Origin: JBALVT01 sp045110675
Lineage (GTDB): Bacteria; Pseudomonadota; Gammaproteobacteria; Pseudomonadales; Halieaceae
Reading direction: 5' to 3'
Length of the DNA stretch: 64,000 bases
Assembly (NCBI GenBank): GCA_045110675.1
Contig: JBGCGJ010000023.1
Location: 41,741 to 105,740 of the forward strand
The notes below the pieces were generated by a model. The model was given only the letters and a program-made list of their open reading frames with translations. It was not told the DNA's origin and made no database searches. Shown in pieces: positions 8,605 to 17,225 of this stretch (the stretch's first letter is position 1; each line of letters begins with the position of its first letter). The position numbers and the translations under genes were made by a program.

Positions 8605-8610
8605 AGTCGC

Positions 8611-9492
8611 CTACTTGCGCACAGAGCTTCGGTAGGCTCGGGGCGACATACCCATGGTCTTGCTGAACAACCGCGAAAAGTACAAAGGGTCGCTGTAGCC
8701 CAGGCCTGCGGCGATTGCCTTGACGCTCATCTCCGTGCTGTCCAGCAGTTGGCAGGCGTACTCAATCTTCATATGTAAAAAATGTTTGATGGGCGAGTAG
8801 CCGGTCAGGGCTTTGTAGCGATTTGAGAAATGGAATTTTGACAGGTGCGCTACACCCGCGAGCGCATCCAGATCTATTTGCTGATCAATATTGTCTTGCA
8901 TATAAGCCTGGATGGAATCCAGATCCAGCCCGGTTGGTTGGTCCGCCTGTTGTCTGCTGGTTTCCAGGGCGAACTGTGTGAACAGGTGTCTGAGCTGATT
9001 GCCCGCATTGATAAAAGCGCTGCTGCTGTAGCCGGTTCTTCGCACCGCTAACAGGCTGTTGAAAGACGCCAATAATGCCGGTGAGACTCCGGCGTGAATA
9101 AGCGGTTGGTTGTCGCGATATCCCAGATACTGGAGAAAGATACCGGTGCTAACCCCCTGAAAATGTACCCAATAGAGTGTCCATGGCTGTCCTTCGCTAG
9201 CGGCGTAGCTGTGGGCGAGGCCTTGGGGTAGTAGCACCAGGTCGCCGGGGGTAACCTCGACGGAGGTGCCCTGGGTGTCTAGCTTGCCATTTCCATCAAC
9301 GCAATAAAGCAACAGGTTGTCGTCGTGCCTCGGTCGTTCCATTCGGTGACCAACCGCCTGTGGATAGTAGCCCATAGCAGTGGGATAGCAGTCTCTGGTG
9401 AGTGGATGCCTGTAGAGCTTTTCGAGCATAAACGCGGGAGTCAGAAACCGGATACCCTGATCTGGCAGGGGCCATTGCGAAGGTGTGCTCAT
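8611..9492 (-). CDS. AraC family transcriptional regulator, likely valine-operon activator (MmsR-like)
   Basis: A 293-residue AraC-type regulator with an N-terminal cupin-like AraC_binding domain (CVDGNGKLDTQGTSVEVTPG region, about residues 60-110) and two C-terminal helix-turn-helix motifs (DLDALAGVAHLSKFHFSNRY and SVKAIAAGLGYSDPLYFSRL, ending SPRAYR). It is divergent from the valine catabolism operon starting at 9640, the arrangement known for mmsR with mmsAB in Pseudomonas. It therefore probably activates that operon in response to a valine-derived intermediate; this rests on position, not on measured data. Four TATAG words in the shared gap may be its binding sites. Confidence 0.88.
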   Translation of the reverse strand: MSTPSQWPLPDQGIRFLTPAFMLEKLYRHPLTRDCYPTAMGYYPQAVGHRMERPRHDDNLLLYCVDGNGKLDTQGTSVEVTPGDLVLLPQGLAHSYAASEGQPWTLYWVHFQGVSTGIFLQYLGYRDNQPLIHAGVSPALLASFNSLLAVRRTGYSSSAFINAGNQLRHLFTQFALETSRQQADQPTGLDLDSIQAYMQDNIDQQIDLDALAGVAHLSKFHFSNRYKALTGYSPIKHFLHMKIEYACQLLDSTEMSVKAIAAGLGYSDPLYFSRLFSKTMGMSPRAYRSSVRK

Positions 9493-9522
9493 GATTGTCC
9501 GAGTTGTCGATGGTAGCCGATC

Positions 9523-9555
9523 TATAGATAGCTTATAGCAATATAGTCCATATAG
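9523..9555. promoter_or_regulatory. Cluster of four TATAG words between the AraC gene and the valine operon
   Basis: TATAG occurs at 9523, 9534, 9542 and 9551, spaced 11, 8 and 9 bp. The cluster lies 31-63 bp upstream of the AraC start codon and about 85-117 bp upstream of the aldehyde dehydrogenase start. AraC proteins bind direct repeats about one helical turn apart, so this could be the activator site, though one or more words could also serve as -10 boxes. Confidence 0.35.
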
Positions 9556-9639
9556 TACGCAATTTCGTCAATGTGAACCAGCCCGAGGCGATGCTATGTT
9601 GCCAAGCTCACTCAAGAATCAACCCAAAGGATGAATTGC

Positions 9640-11043
9640 ATGTCGCCTGAAATCAGCCCACAAGAAGAAATGGCCGCCTTGATTGAGCGATCGCGCATCG
9701 CCCAGGCGCAAATAGCCGACTACTCTCAGGAGCAGGTCGATGAATTGATTCGAGCGATGGTTTACTCCATTGCTAGAGAGGATATCTCGGAGAAAATTGC
9801 GCAGTTCGCGGTAGAAGAGACCCAGTTGGGTAACTACGAGGGCAAGTACCTGAAGATTCACCGCAAGACACGTGCGACGCTGATGGACATTATTAATGAC
9901 AAATCTGTGGGTATCATTGAGGAAGATCCGCAGCGAAACATCGTTAAGATCGCCAAGCCTGTGGGCGTAATCGGCGCTCTCTCTCCCTCTACTAACCCGG
10001 AAGCCACGCCTGTTATCAAGGCGATCTCAGCGGTTAAAGGCCGCAACTCGATTATCATTGCGCCTCACCCTCGGGCAAAACTGACCAACAAGATGATCTG
10101 TGATCACATGCGTGCTGCACTGGTGGCCTGTGGTGCTCCTGCGGACCTGGTACTGAGTACCGATGTGCCCTCTCTGGAATTGACCAATGAGTTGATGCGT
10201 CAATGTGACAGGGTTTTGGCCACTGGTGGTGGCGCGATGGTCACGGCGGCGTATTCCAGTGGTACGCCGGCGCTGGGAGTTGGTGTGGGTAATGCTTGCA
10301 TCACCGTTGATGAAACCGCCGATCTCGATGATGCTGCTGAGAAAATCCGTGTCTCCAAGACTTTGGATCTCGCGGCTTCGTGTTCCTCTGATAATTCGGT
10401 GCTGTTACAGGCGTCTATCTACGACGAAATGCTGGCCAAGCTGCAGTCCGAGGGCGGCTACGTGGTCAATGCCGAAGAGAAGCAGAAGCTGCAAGATACA
10501 CTCTGGCAAGATGGTCACTTCAACACCGCCATTGTCGCCCAGCCCGCCCATAAAATTGCCGGAATGGCGGGTATTGAGTTACCAGAGGGCAAATTGTTCC
10601 TCATTGTTCCGGAAAGCGGTTTCGGCCCGGAGTTTCCTTTTTCCGGTGAGAAACTGTCGGTGATCATGGCCTTATACAAAGTGGCAGATATCGATGAAGC
10701 AATCAGAGTGACCAACGGTATTCAGGCCTACCAGGGGCAGGGGCATTCCTGCGGTATTTACTCACGCAGCGACGACAATATCTTGCAGTTTGCAGGCGCA
10801 ACCAAGACCTCAAGAGTGATGGTCAACCAACCTCAGTCCGCTTCCAATAGCGGCAACTTGTGGAACGGTATGCGTCAAACTTTTTCCTTGGGTTGTGGTT
10901 CATGGGGCGGTAATGGCACCAATAACAACATAACCTGGCGCGATCTGATCAACGAAACCTGGGTCTCCAAGCCTCTTGCGAAAACCAAAGAGCTGCCCTC
11001 CGACGAAGAGCTGTTCGGCTCGGTGATGGCCAAGTTCAACTAG
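9640..11043 (+). CDS. CoA-acylating aldehyde dehydrogenase (AdhE-N/SauS-like) at the head of the valine operon
   Basis: A 467-residue aldehyde dehydrogenase of the CoA-acylating branch (bacterial AdhE N-domain, EutE/PduP and sulfoacetaldehyde dehydrogenase SauS), not the usual MmsA type. Evidence is the SPSTNPEATPVIKAISA segment, GVGVGNACITVDE, the catalytic cysteine C248 in SCSSDNS, and the C-terminal GSWGGNGTNNNITWRDLIN motif of this branch. The operon encodes every other step from isobutyryl-CoA to methylmalonate semialdehyde, so the inferred reaction is methylmalonate (or malonate) semialdehyde + CoA + NAD to acyl-CoA. The ATG at 9640 is 8 nt after an AAAGGA ribosome site; an ATG at 9631 is possible but overlaps that site. 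Confidence 0.87.
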   Translation: MSPEISPQEEMAALIERSRIAQAQIADYSQEQVDELIRAMVYSIAREDISEKIAQFAVEETQLGNYEGKYLKIHRKTRATLMDIINDKSVGIIEEDPQRNIVKIAKPVGVIGALSPSTNPEATPVIKAISAVKGRNSIIIAPHPRAKLTNKMICDHMRAALVACGAPADLVLSTDVPSLELTNELMRQCDRVLATGGGAMVTAAYSSGTPALGVGVGNACITVDETADLDDAAEKIRVSKTLDLAASCSSDNSVLLQASIYDEMLAKLQSEGGYVVNAEEKQKLQDTLWQDGHFNTAIVAQPAHKIAGMAGIELPEGKLFLIVPESGFGPEFPFSGEKLSVIMALYKVADIDEAIRVTNGIQAYQGQGHSCGIYSRSDDNILQFAGATKTSRVMVNQPQSASNSGNLWNGMRQTFSLGCGSWGGNGTNNNITWRDLINETWVSKPLAKTKELPSDEELFGSVMAKFN

Positions 11044-11064
11044 CCACAGACGGAGTGCATCAGC

Positions 11065-12225
11065 GTGGATTTTGATTTATCAGAAGATCAGCTCGCCTTT
11101 GTCGAAAGTGCGAAGGCTTTTTCCGACGGTGTTTTAGCACCCAATGCCGCCAAGTGGGATGCCGAGTCCATCTTTCCAATCGACGCGTTGCGTCAGGCCG
11201 GTGAATTGGGCTTCATGGGAATGTACACGCCCGAGGCCGCCGGTGGTCTCGCACTATCTCGTCTGGACGCCAGTTTAATCGTGGAAGAGTTGGCCAAGGG
11301 TTGCACTACCACCGCTGCATTTTTAACCATTCACAATATGGCAACCAATATGATTGGTCGCTATTGCGGTGATTCACTTATCGAAGAGTGGTGTCCCGAA
11401 TTAGTGATGGGAACCAAGCTTGCTTCGTATTGTTTGACCGAGCCCGGAGCCGGTTCGGACGCCGCATCTCTTCGCACCAGCGCCGCTCTCGATGGCGATC
11501 ATTATGTGGTGAACGGCTCAAAGGTGTTCATTTCCGGAGCGGGCGATACCGATGTGCTGGTGGTCATGTTGCGCACAGGGGAAGCCGGGCCCAAGGGAAT
11601 CTCCGCACTGCTGATTCCAGCCGACTTGCCGGGTATTTCCTACGGCAAGAAAGAAGAAAAAATGGGCTGGAACGCGCAACCTACCCGCGCGATCAGTTTT
11701 GACAACGTACGCGTGCCAGTAGCCAATCGTCTCGGCCGCGAAGGACAGGGATTCGCCATCGCCATGGAGGGTCTGGATGGTGGGCGGATCAATATTGCCA
11801 CCTGCTCCATTGGCACTGCGCAGCAAGCGCTTGAAGAAGCGACGTCCTATGTGCAAGAACGCAAGCAGTTCGATACCGCTATTAGCGAGTTTCAGGCAAC
11901 TCAATTCAAGCTAGCCGATATGTTGACTGAGTTGGTCGCCGCGCGGCAGATGGTTCGTCTTGCCGCCAGTAAACTCGATCACAAGGATTCACAGGCGGGT
12001 ACCTATTGCGCCATGGCCAAGCGCTTTGCCACGGATGTGGGATTCAACGTCTGCAACGATGCTCTCCAGTTGTACGGTGGCTATGGATACATTAAGGAAT
12101 ACCCGATGGAGCGGCATGTGCGCGATACCCGCGTGCATCAGATTCTTGAAGGAACGAACGAAATTATGCGGGTCATTGTTTCTCGCCGTCTGTTAATGGA
12201 AGGGGCCTTGGAGGTCATCAAATGA
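11065..12225 (+). CDS. Isobutyryl-CoA dehydrogenase-like acyl-CoA dehydrogenase
   Basis: A 386-residue acyl-CoA dehydrogenase, close to human ACAD8 in pattern. It begins with a GTG (MDFDLSEDQLAF) and carries the FAD signature CLTEPGAGSDAASLRTSA and the C-terminal QILEGTNEIMR, whose Glu is the catalytic base in isobutyryl-CoA dehydrogenases. It should oxidise isobutyryl-CoA to methacrylyl-CoA, passing electrons to ETF. It lies 21 bp after the aldehyde dehydrogenase gene and overlaps the next gene by 4 bp (ATGA at 12222-12225). The substrate is inferred from the operon as well as the sequence. Confidence 0.93.
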   Translation: MDFDLSEDQLAFVESAKAFSDGVLAPNAAKWDAESIFPIDALRQAGELGFMGMYTPEAAGGLALSRLDASLIVEELAKGCTTTAAFLTIHNMATNMIGRYCGDSLIEEWCPELVMGTKLASYCLTEPGAGSDAASLRTSAALDGDHYVVNGSKVFISGAGDTDVLVVMLRTGEAGPKGISALLIPADLPGISYGKKEEKMGWNAQPTRAISFDNVRVPVANRLGREGQGFAIAMEGLDGGRINIATCSIGTAQQALEEATSYVQERKQFDTAISEFQATQFKLADMLTELVAARQMVRLAASKLDHKDSQAGTYCAMAKRFATDVGFNVCNDALQLYGGYGYIKEYPMERHVRDTRVHQILEGTNEIMRVIVSRRLLMEGALEVIK

Positions 12226-13010
12226 GTTTGAGTATTTCTGATAAGTTAAAAGTAGAGATCGTAGGACACACCGCACTCGTTAAAATCGATAACCCAGCGG
12301 CAAACACCTGGGATGTTGAAAGTTTACCGGCCCTGAAAGATTTGGTCGAAAAGCTTAACGCCGATAAAAACATTTACGCGATGGTACTGACCGGCGAAGG
12401 CGAAAAGTTTTTTTCCGCAGGAGCCGATCTCAAGCTGTTTGCCAGTGGTGACCCGGAAAACGCCGGAACTATGGCGGGTTATTTTGGCGCTGCTTTTGAA
12501 GCCCTGGCGGATTTCTCTGGTGTTTCGATAGCCGCTATCAATGGTTTTGCTATGGGTGGCGGGCTGGAATTCGCATTGGCCTGTGACATTCGTATCGCTG
12601 AAGAGCAGGCGCAGATGGCGCTGCCCGAAGCAAAAGTCGGTCTGTTGCCCTGCGGTGGCGGAACGCAGCGATTGGGTATGCTGGTCGGCGAAGGTTGGGC
12701 CAAGCGAATTATTTTGTGCGGGGAACGGGTTAACGCCGCAACGGCTGAGCGAATAGGCCTGGTTGAGGAGGTTGTCGGTAAGGGTGAGTCAGTGGCGAAA
12801 GCGATGGCGCTGGCGGAGCAAGTGGGTCAGCAGAGTCCCTCTTCTATCGGTTTGTGTAAACGCTTGATCCACTCTGGCCGTGACACCGTGATTGCGGAAG
12901 GCTTACAGGCGGAGCGCGATCTTTTCGTCGAACTGTTCTCCACAGAAGACCAGAAAGAAGGCGTCAATGCTTTTCTTGAAAAACGCACCCCGGTGTGGAA
13001 AAACCAATAG
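12222..13010 (+). CDS. Enoyl-CoA hydratase (methacrylyl-CoA hydratase role)
   Basis: A 262-residue crotonase-fold protein. The oxyanion-hole segments are FFSAGADLKLFASG and NGFAMGGGLEFALACD, and the PEAKVGLLPCGGGTQRL segment carries the Glu conserved in true hydratases. It should hydrate methacrylyl-CoA to 3-hydroxyisobutyryl-CoA in valine breakdown. It is translationally coupled to the acyl-CoA dehydrogenase upstream and is 11 bp from the hydrolase downstream. Being second in a complete valine set makes the role likely, although the sequence alone does not separate it from short-chain enoyl-CoA hydratases of fatty acid oxidation. Confidence 0.9.
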   Translation: MSLSISDKLKVEIVGHTALVKIDNPAANTWDVESLPALKDLVEKLNADKNIYAMVLTGEGEKFFSAGADLKLFASGDPENAGTMAGYFGAAFEALADFSGVSIAAINGFAMGGGLEFALACDIRIAEEQAQMALPEAKVGLLPCGGGTQRLGMLVGEGWAKRIILCGERVNAATAERIGLVEEVVGKGESVAKAMALAEQVGQQSPSSIGLCKRLIHSGRDTVIAEGLQAERDLFVELFSTEDQKEGVNAFLEKRTPVWKNQ

Positions 13011-13021
13011 GATCAAGGCGT

Positions 13022-14134
13022 ATGTCAGACGCACCCGTATTATTTGCTGAGCTTCCCTGTGTCGCGGGATCTATCGGCCGTGTCACCTTGAATGTGGCGG
13101 CAACACTCAACTCTCTCAATCTCGAAATGGTTGATCTGTTGCAGGAAAAACTCGACCAGTGGCGCAATGACGATCAAATCGCGGCTGTGTTTATTGAAGG
13201 TTCCGGCGAGAAGGCCTTTTGCGCAGGTGGTGATGTCCAAGCGTTGCACCAGTCGTCTGTGGAGACGCCTGGTGGCCCCTGTGAATACGCTGAGACTTTC
13301 TTTGCACGTGAATACCGACTCAATTACACCTTACACACCTACACCAAGCCCATCATCTGTTGGGGCCATGGGATTGTGATGGGTGGTGGTCTGGGCGTAA
13401 TGGCGGGTTGTAGTCATCGCATTGTGACTGAGAAAACTCGAATTGCCATGCCGGAAGTGACTATCGCATTGTTTCCCGACGTGGGTGGTAGTTGGTTTCT
13501 CAATCATATGCCGGGTAAATCGGGGCAGTTTTTGGCGCTCACCGGCGCGTCTATTAATGCTGCGGATGCGATCTATACAGGTATAGCCGACCGCTTTATT
13601 TCAAGCGAACGAAAGGACGCGGTCGTCCTGCAGCTACAGCAGCTTGAGTGGGGTTCACTGGAGAGTGGAAATCATGCGCTGGTTCGCAAGGTGTTGCGGC
13701 CGTTTACTGAACAGAGCATTGGCAACTGTCCTGCGGGTCAGGTCGAACCTCATCTGGGTTCCATCAACACCTTGTGTGATGGCGATGATGTTCATGAAGT
13801 GATTGACAATATCTGTGGTCAACAGACCGAGGACCCCTGGTTGTCCCGTGCGAGGGACAGTTTGTCGGCTGGTTCTCCGCTGGCGGCGCTGTGGATAGAG
13901 CGGCAATTGCGTGAAACCCGACATGCCTCGCTAAGAGAGGTATTTCAAGCAGAGATTCAACTTGCCACCAACATTGTCAGGCACCCGGAATTTGCCGAGG
14001 GTGTACGGGCGCTACTCATTGATAAAGATCGCAGTCCCGACTGGCAGTATTCGACGTCTCGTGAAGTCCCCGAGGCGTTTTTGGAAACTTTTTTCACCGC
14101 CCCCTGGGTAAATAACCCGTTGGCAGATTTGTAA
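13022..14134 (+). CDS. 3-hydroxyisobutyryl-CoA hydrolase
   Basis: A crotonase-superfamily thioesterase of 370 residues, about 100 longer than hydratases, as expected for HIBCH. Characteristic segments are FCAGGDVQALH, GHGIVMGGGLGVMAGCSHRI, MPEVTIALFPDVGGSWFLN (the Glu and Asp used by HIBCH), and a C-terminal extension with the FAEGVRALLIDKDRSPDW motif of the family. It releases 3-hydroxyisobutyrate from its CoA ester, removing reactive methacrylyl-CoA from the pathway. The ATG at 13022 is used, 11 bp after the hydratase stop; an in-frame GTG/ATG further upstream at 12995 would overlap the hydratase gene and has no conserved residues. Confidence 0.95.
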   Translation: MSDAPVLFAELPCVAGSIGRVTLNVAATLNSLNLEMVDLLQEKLDQWRNDDQIAAVFIEGSGEKAFCAGGDVQALHQSSVETPGGPCEYAETFFAREYRLNYTLHTYTKPIICWGHGIVMGGGLGVMAGCSHRIVTEKTRIAMPEVTIALFPDVGGSWFLNHMPGKSGQFLALTGASINAADAIYTGIADRFISSERKDAVVLQLQQLEWGSLESGNHALVRKVLRPFTEQSIGNCPAGQVEPHLGSINTLCDGDDVHEVIDNICGQQTEDPWLSRARDSLSAGSPLAALWIERQLRETRHASLREVFQAEIQLATNIVRHPEFAEGVRALLIDKDRSPDWQYSTSREVPEAFLETFFTAPWVNNPLADL

Positions 14135-14159
14135 GCGACTCTTTTTTTAGGAATACACT

Positions 14160-15044
14160 ATGGCAACTGTTGCGTTTATTGGCTTGGGGAATATGGGTGG
14201 CCCCATGGCTACCAATCTTGTTAAATCTGGACACCAGGTCACTGTCTTCGATCTCTCCGAGGAAGCTTGTTCACAATTGCAAGCCGCCGGTGCTTCCGTT
14301 GCAGCCACCGCTGCTGCTGCGGTGGTTGGTGTCGACTATGTCATTTCGATGTTACCTGCGGGCAAACATGTCGCGGGGGTGTATTTGGGTGATGATGGTT
14401 TACTCGCTCAGCTCGATGGCTCCACCACGGTATTGGATTGCAGCACGATCGATGCAGCGACAGCCCGCCGCGTTGGCGAGGCAGCAGCGGAAATGGGTGT
14501 CGCGTTTATGGATTCGCCTGTGTCTGGAGGAGTCGCCGCCGCTGCAGCAGGCACACTCGCGTTTATGTGTGGTGGCAGTGAAGCCTCTTTTGAAAAAGCC
14601 AAATTGATTCTCGCCGATATGGGTAAAAATATCTTTCATGCTGGCCCTCCCGGTGCGGGGCAGGTGGCCAAGGGTTGCAACAACATGCTGCTTGCAGTGC
14701 ATATGATCGGAACTTGCGAAGCTTTGGAAATGGGCGCCCGAAATGGCTTGGATCCCAAGGTCCTCTCGGAAATTATGTTGGCCAGTTCAGGGCGCAATTG
14801 GTCTCTAGAGGTTTACAACCCCTACCCGGGGGTGATGGATACCGCGCCAGCGAGCAATGACTACAAACCGGGTTTTATGGTTGATCTCATGGTCAAGGAC
14901 TTGGGCTTGGCGATGGAGATTGCTGAACAATCAGATTTTGAAAATCCGATGGGCCAGCTCGCTCGTGATCTGTACTCGCAACATCAGGATGCCGGTAACG
15001 GGCAGGTCGATTTTTCAAGCATTTTGCGAAAGCTCCAAGGGTAA
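14160..15044 (+). CDS. mmsB: 3-hydroxyisobutyrate dehydrogenase MmsB
   Basis: A 294-residue beta-hydroxyacid dehydrogenase. It has the N-terminal NAD signature FIGLGNMGGPMATNLVKSGH, the substrate loop DSPVSGGVAAAAAGTLAFM, and the catalytic Lys in GAGQVAKGCNNMLL. It oxidises 3-hydroxyisobutyrate to methylmalonate semialdehyde, the substrate for the aldehyde dehydrogenase at the start of the operon. It is the last gene of the operon, 25 bp after the hydrolase. A short convergent lipoprotein gene follows. Length and motifs are standard for MmsB. Confidence 0.95.
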   Translation: MATVAFIGLGNMGGPMATNLVKSGHQVTVFDLSEEACSQLQAAGASVAATAAAAVVGVDYVISMLPAGKHVAGVYLGDDGLLAQLDGSTTVLDCSTIDAATARRVGEAAAEMGVAFMDSPVSGGVAAAAAGTLAFMCGGSEASFEKAKLILADMGKNIFHAGPPGAGQVAKGCNNMLLAVHMIGTCEALEMGARNGLDPKVLSEIMLASSGRNWSLEVYNPYPGVMDTAPASNDYKPGFMVDLMVKDLGLAMEIAEQSDFENPMGQLARDLYSQHQDAGNGQVDFSSILRKLQG

Positions 15045-15068
15045 AGCTTTTTTTAAAACGCCGCCTCT

Positions 15069-15266
15069 CTAGGGCTTTTGCGTATCGAGGCCCTTTAGTT
15101 TCTCCTGCTGTGCGTCCAGCACTGTTTGCTCTAGCTGCTCAGCTTTTTCCAACGCCTTTTCCTGCGCGCTCGTCAGCACGCCCTCTGGCTGTTCATCCTT
15201 CTCGCCGCATGCGGTAAGCCCGACAGCAAAGGTTAGGAACATAATCGCTGCAGTTAATTTTTTCAT
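15069..15266 (-). CDS. Small lipoprotein with a charged helical body
   Basis: A 65-residue protein with a signal peptide and lipobox GLTAC (Cys at residue 20), then a mature part of 45 residues rich in Glu, Gln and Lys (AQEKALEKAEQLEQTVLDAQ), likely one amphipathic helix. A ribosome site (AGGAGAG) precedes the ATG at 15266. Similar short lipoproteins are widespread in gammaproteobacteria and usually have no known function. It is convergent with mmsB and not part of that operon. Confidence 0.72.
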   Translation of the reverse strand: MKKLTAAIMFLTFAVGLTACGEKDEQPEGVLTSAQEKALEKAEQLEQTVLDAQQEKLKGLDTQKP

Positions 15267-15449
15267 TGGACTCTCTCCTGTAGTTTTTATCAGTCATTTT
15301 CCACAGCATAGACTGGTGTGGCGGCATTGTGAAAGGATTGTCCAATTTGGATTTCGAGCCGTGTTGTTAGATAAAGTGGCCAATTGAATCATGTTCAAAG
15401 GCTCTGGCTAGGAATATCGTTGTTGCTGGTCCTCATCCAGAGTTGTCCC

Positions 15450-16253
15450 ATGTCTTTTGTTCTCGTAGACAAACCACGGCCCCATATCACTCAGATTACC
15501 CTGAATCGTCCCGAGCGGATGAACGCCATGGCGTTTGATGTGATGGTACCTTTCAAAGAAGCACTTGAAGAAGTCAGTTTTGACAATGATACGCGGGTGG
15601 TCATTGTTACGGGGGCGGGAGAGGGCTTTTGCTCAGGTGCGGATCTTGAGGATCCAGGTTGGCTCGATGTGTTTGATGGTCTCACAGTTCCAGGTATTGC
15701 CCGACGTGCGATGAAAATTCTCGATGATGTGGTTAGGGCCATACACGCTATGCATCAGCCTGTTATAGGTGCCATAAATGGCGCCGCGATAGGCGGTGGT
15801 TTTTGTCTCTCAATGGCAACTGATATCCGTCTGGCATCCAATACTGCCTATTTTCGCCCAGCGGGAATTAACAATGGTTTAACCTCAGCTGAGCTGGGTC
15901 TTAGTTATCTGCTACCAAGAGCGATCGGAACCAGCCGTGCCTTTGAGATTATGCTTACCGGACGGGACGTCTCCGCCGAAGAGGCGGCGCAGATTGGAAT
16001 GGTTTCAAAGTGTGTAGCCCCCGAACAGCTTCTCGAGGAGTGCTATGGCGTCGCTGAGCGTATCGTCGGATTCAGTCGCTTGGGCGTAGAGATTAGCAAG
16101 CAAATGCTATGGGCGGGCATGGACGCAGGTAGCTTGCACTCGCACATGAATCACGAAGGTCACGGACAGTTGTTTGTTCGAATGACCACCAAGAATTTTG
16201 AAGAGGCCATCAAAGCACGCAAAGAAGGGCGCAATCCTGACTTCCAGGATTAA
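15450..16253 (+). CDS. Enoyl-CoA hydratase/isomerase family protein
   Basis: A crotonase-fold protein of 267 residues. FCSGADLEDPGW and NGAAIGGGFCLSMATDI form the oxyanion hole. At the place where hydratases have a Pro-Glu pair it reads RPAGINNGLTSAELG, so the first catalytic Glu is missing and only the second acidic position (SAELG) is kept, a pattern seen in several divergent crotonases. It may be a hydratase for bulky acyl-CoAs, an isomerase or a hydrolase. The ATG at 15450 begins the conserved fold; an in-frame ATG at 15384 would add 22 hydrophobic residues unlike the family. It stands alone between two convergent units. Confidence 0.82.
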   Translation: MSFVLVDKPRPHITQITLNRPERMNAMAFDVMVPFKEALEEVSFDNDTRVVIVTGAGEGFCSGADLEDPGWLDVFDGLTVPGIARRAMKILDDVVRAIHAMHQPVIGAINGAAIGGGFCLSMATDIRLASNTAYFRPAGINNGLTSAELGLSYLLPRAIGTSRAFEIMLTGRDVSAEEAAQIGMVSKCVAPEQLLEECYGVAERIVGFSRLGVEISKQMLWAGMDAGSLHSHMNHEGHGQLFVRMTTKNFEEAIKARKEGRNPDFQD

Positions 16254-16304
16254 TACCGGCAGCATGAATGCGACGATGCCGCACGAGTGTTATCCGCTGC
16301 CTAC

Positions 16305-17225
16305 TCAGCGACTGGGGTTGCCGGGCAGGGACGACACGTTGTTATTCATGGCCGGGGCGTAGATAGTGACGAGCCTGTCGTAGTGCGCATCGCTCAATTT
16401 AAAGTAGTGGTCATAGCGACTGCTGCGGACAAAATGTCGCTGACCCACACTGAGAAAATTCAAGTTTACTGACTCGTCGGCGGTATCGATATCCAGAGCC
16501 AGGTCCGGCGCTGCGATGGCTAGATTTTGCAGCATGGCGTCCTCAGCCACACCCTCTATTTCAATACTGCGCAGGCCTTCTAGTAGCAGCATGAGCTCAG
16601 CAGTATCGGGTGATTGCCCATTCGCTGATATCCAGCGGTCTCCCTGTTTGGTCAATGTGTAATTGGCGCTGGCGATTTTTTTTGGGTTGGGAATTTGCAA
16701 CAGCGCTTTATCCAGCCAGGTAGCGGTCTCTGTTGGAGCGTCGAAATTGTTGAAGGGAATGCTGTATATAGCTTCCTGGGCATCATTGCGTGCATGCACT
16801 TTGCGGAAGCCGGGAGAGGTGCCGAGATAAATTGTCCCGAATAATTCGCCCTGTCCGATTAGGGTGATGCGCCGCTGGAAGTGGTAAGCCGCTACCTGAA
16901 ATCGCTGGCGCGAGGCGGCACTGGTTGCAACCGGCCAGTGCTCGTCGCTATCGCTAATGCCGTCGATCAGCGCGTCGATTCTTTCGCGCATGATAGGTAG
17001 GCCATTTAAATCTGGGAGTATCCATTGATCCGCCATTTTCAAAAGAACAGCTTCGTTGCCCTGGTCGTCCTCCACGTAAATTTCATCTATGGCGTCAGGG
17101 TCGAATGGCACCAGAGGTTCCCGCGTGACGGTATCCATAATGTCTGATTGCGGCAAGAACAGAGCCACAGTCAGGGCTATCTGGATAACCAATATTGCGA
17201 CCAGAGAGCCGATGGGTCTGCTCAC
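16305..17225 (-). CDS. DUF4340 domain-containing membrane-anchored protein
   Basis: A 306-residue protein with one N-terminal transmembrane segment (about residues 7-24) and a periplasmic part with the DUF4340 pattern: WILPDLNGLPIMRERIDALI, LYGTIYLGTSPGFRKVHAR-like strand and NDAQEAIYSIPF. DUF4340 proteins are found downstream of GldG-type ABC permeases. Here it is the third gene of ATPase, permease-GldG, DUF4340, overlapping the permease gene by 4 bp. The complex probably moves or remodels an envelope component, but no substrate is known for the family outside gliding bacteria. Confidence 0.85.
   Translation of the reverse strand: MSRPIGSLVAILVIQIALTVALFLPQSDIMDTVTREPLVPFDPDAIDEIYVEDDQGNEAVLLKMADQWILPDLNGLPIMRERIDALIDGISDSDEHWPVATSAASRQRFQVAAYHFQRRITLIGQGELFGTIYLGTSPGFRKVHARNDAQEAIYSIPFNNFDAPTETATWLDKALLQIPNPKKIASANYTLTKQGDRWISANGQSPDTAELMLLLEGLRSIEIEGVAEDAMLQNLAIAAPDLALDIDTADESVNLNFLSVGQRHFVRSSRYDHYFKLSDAHYDRLVTIYAPAMNNNVSSLPGNPSR

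Noticed and set aside
15384..15449. Longer N-terminus for the enoyl-CoA hydratase at 15450, looking like a membrane segment
   Set aside because: Crotonases have no such segment, and the internal ATG begins exactly at the conserved fold.
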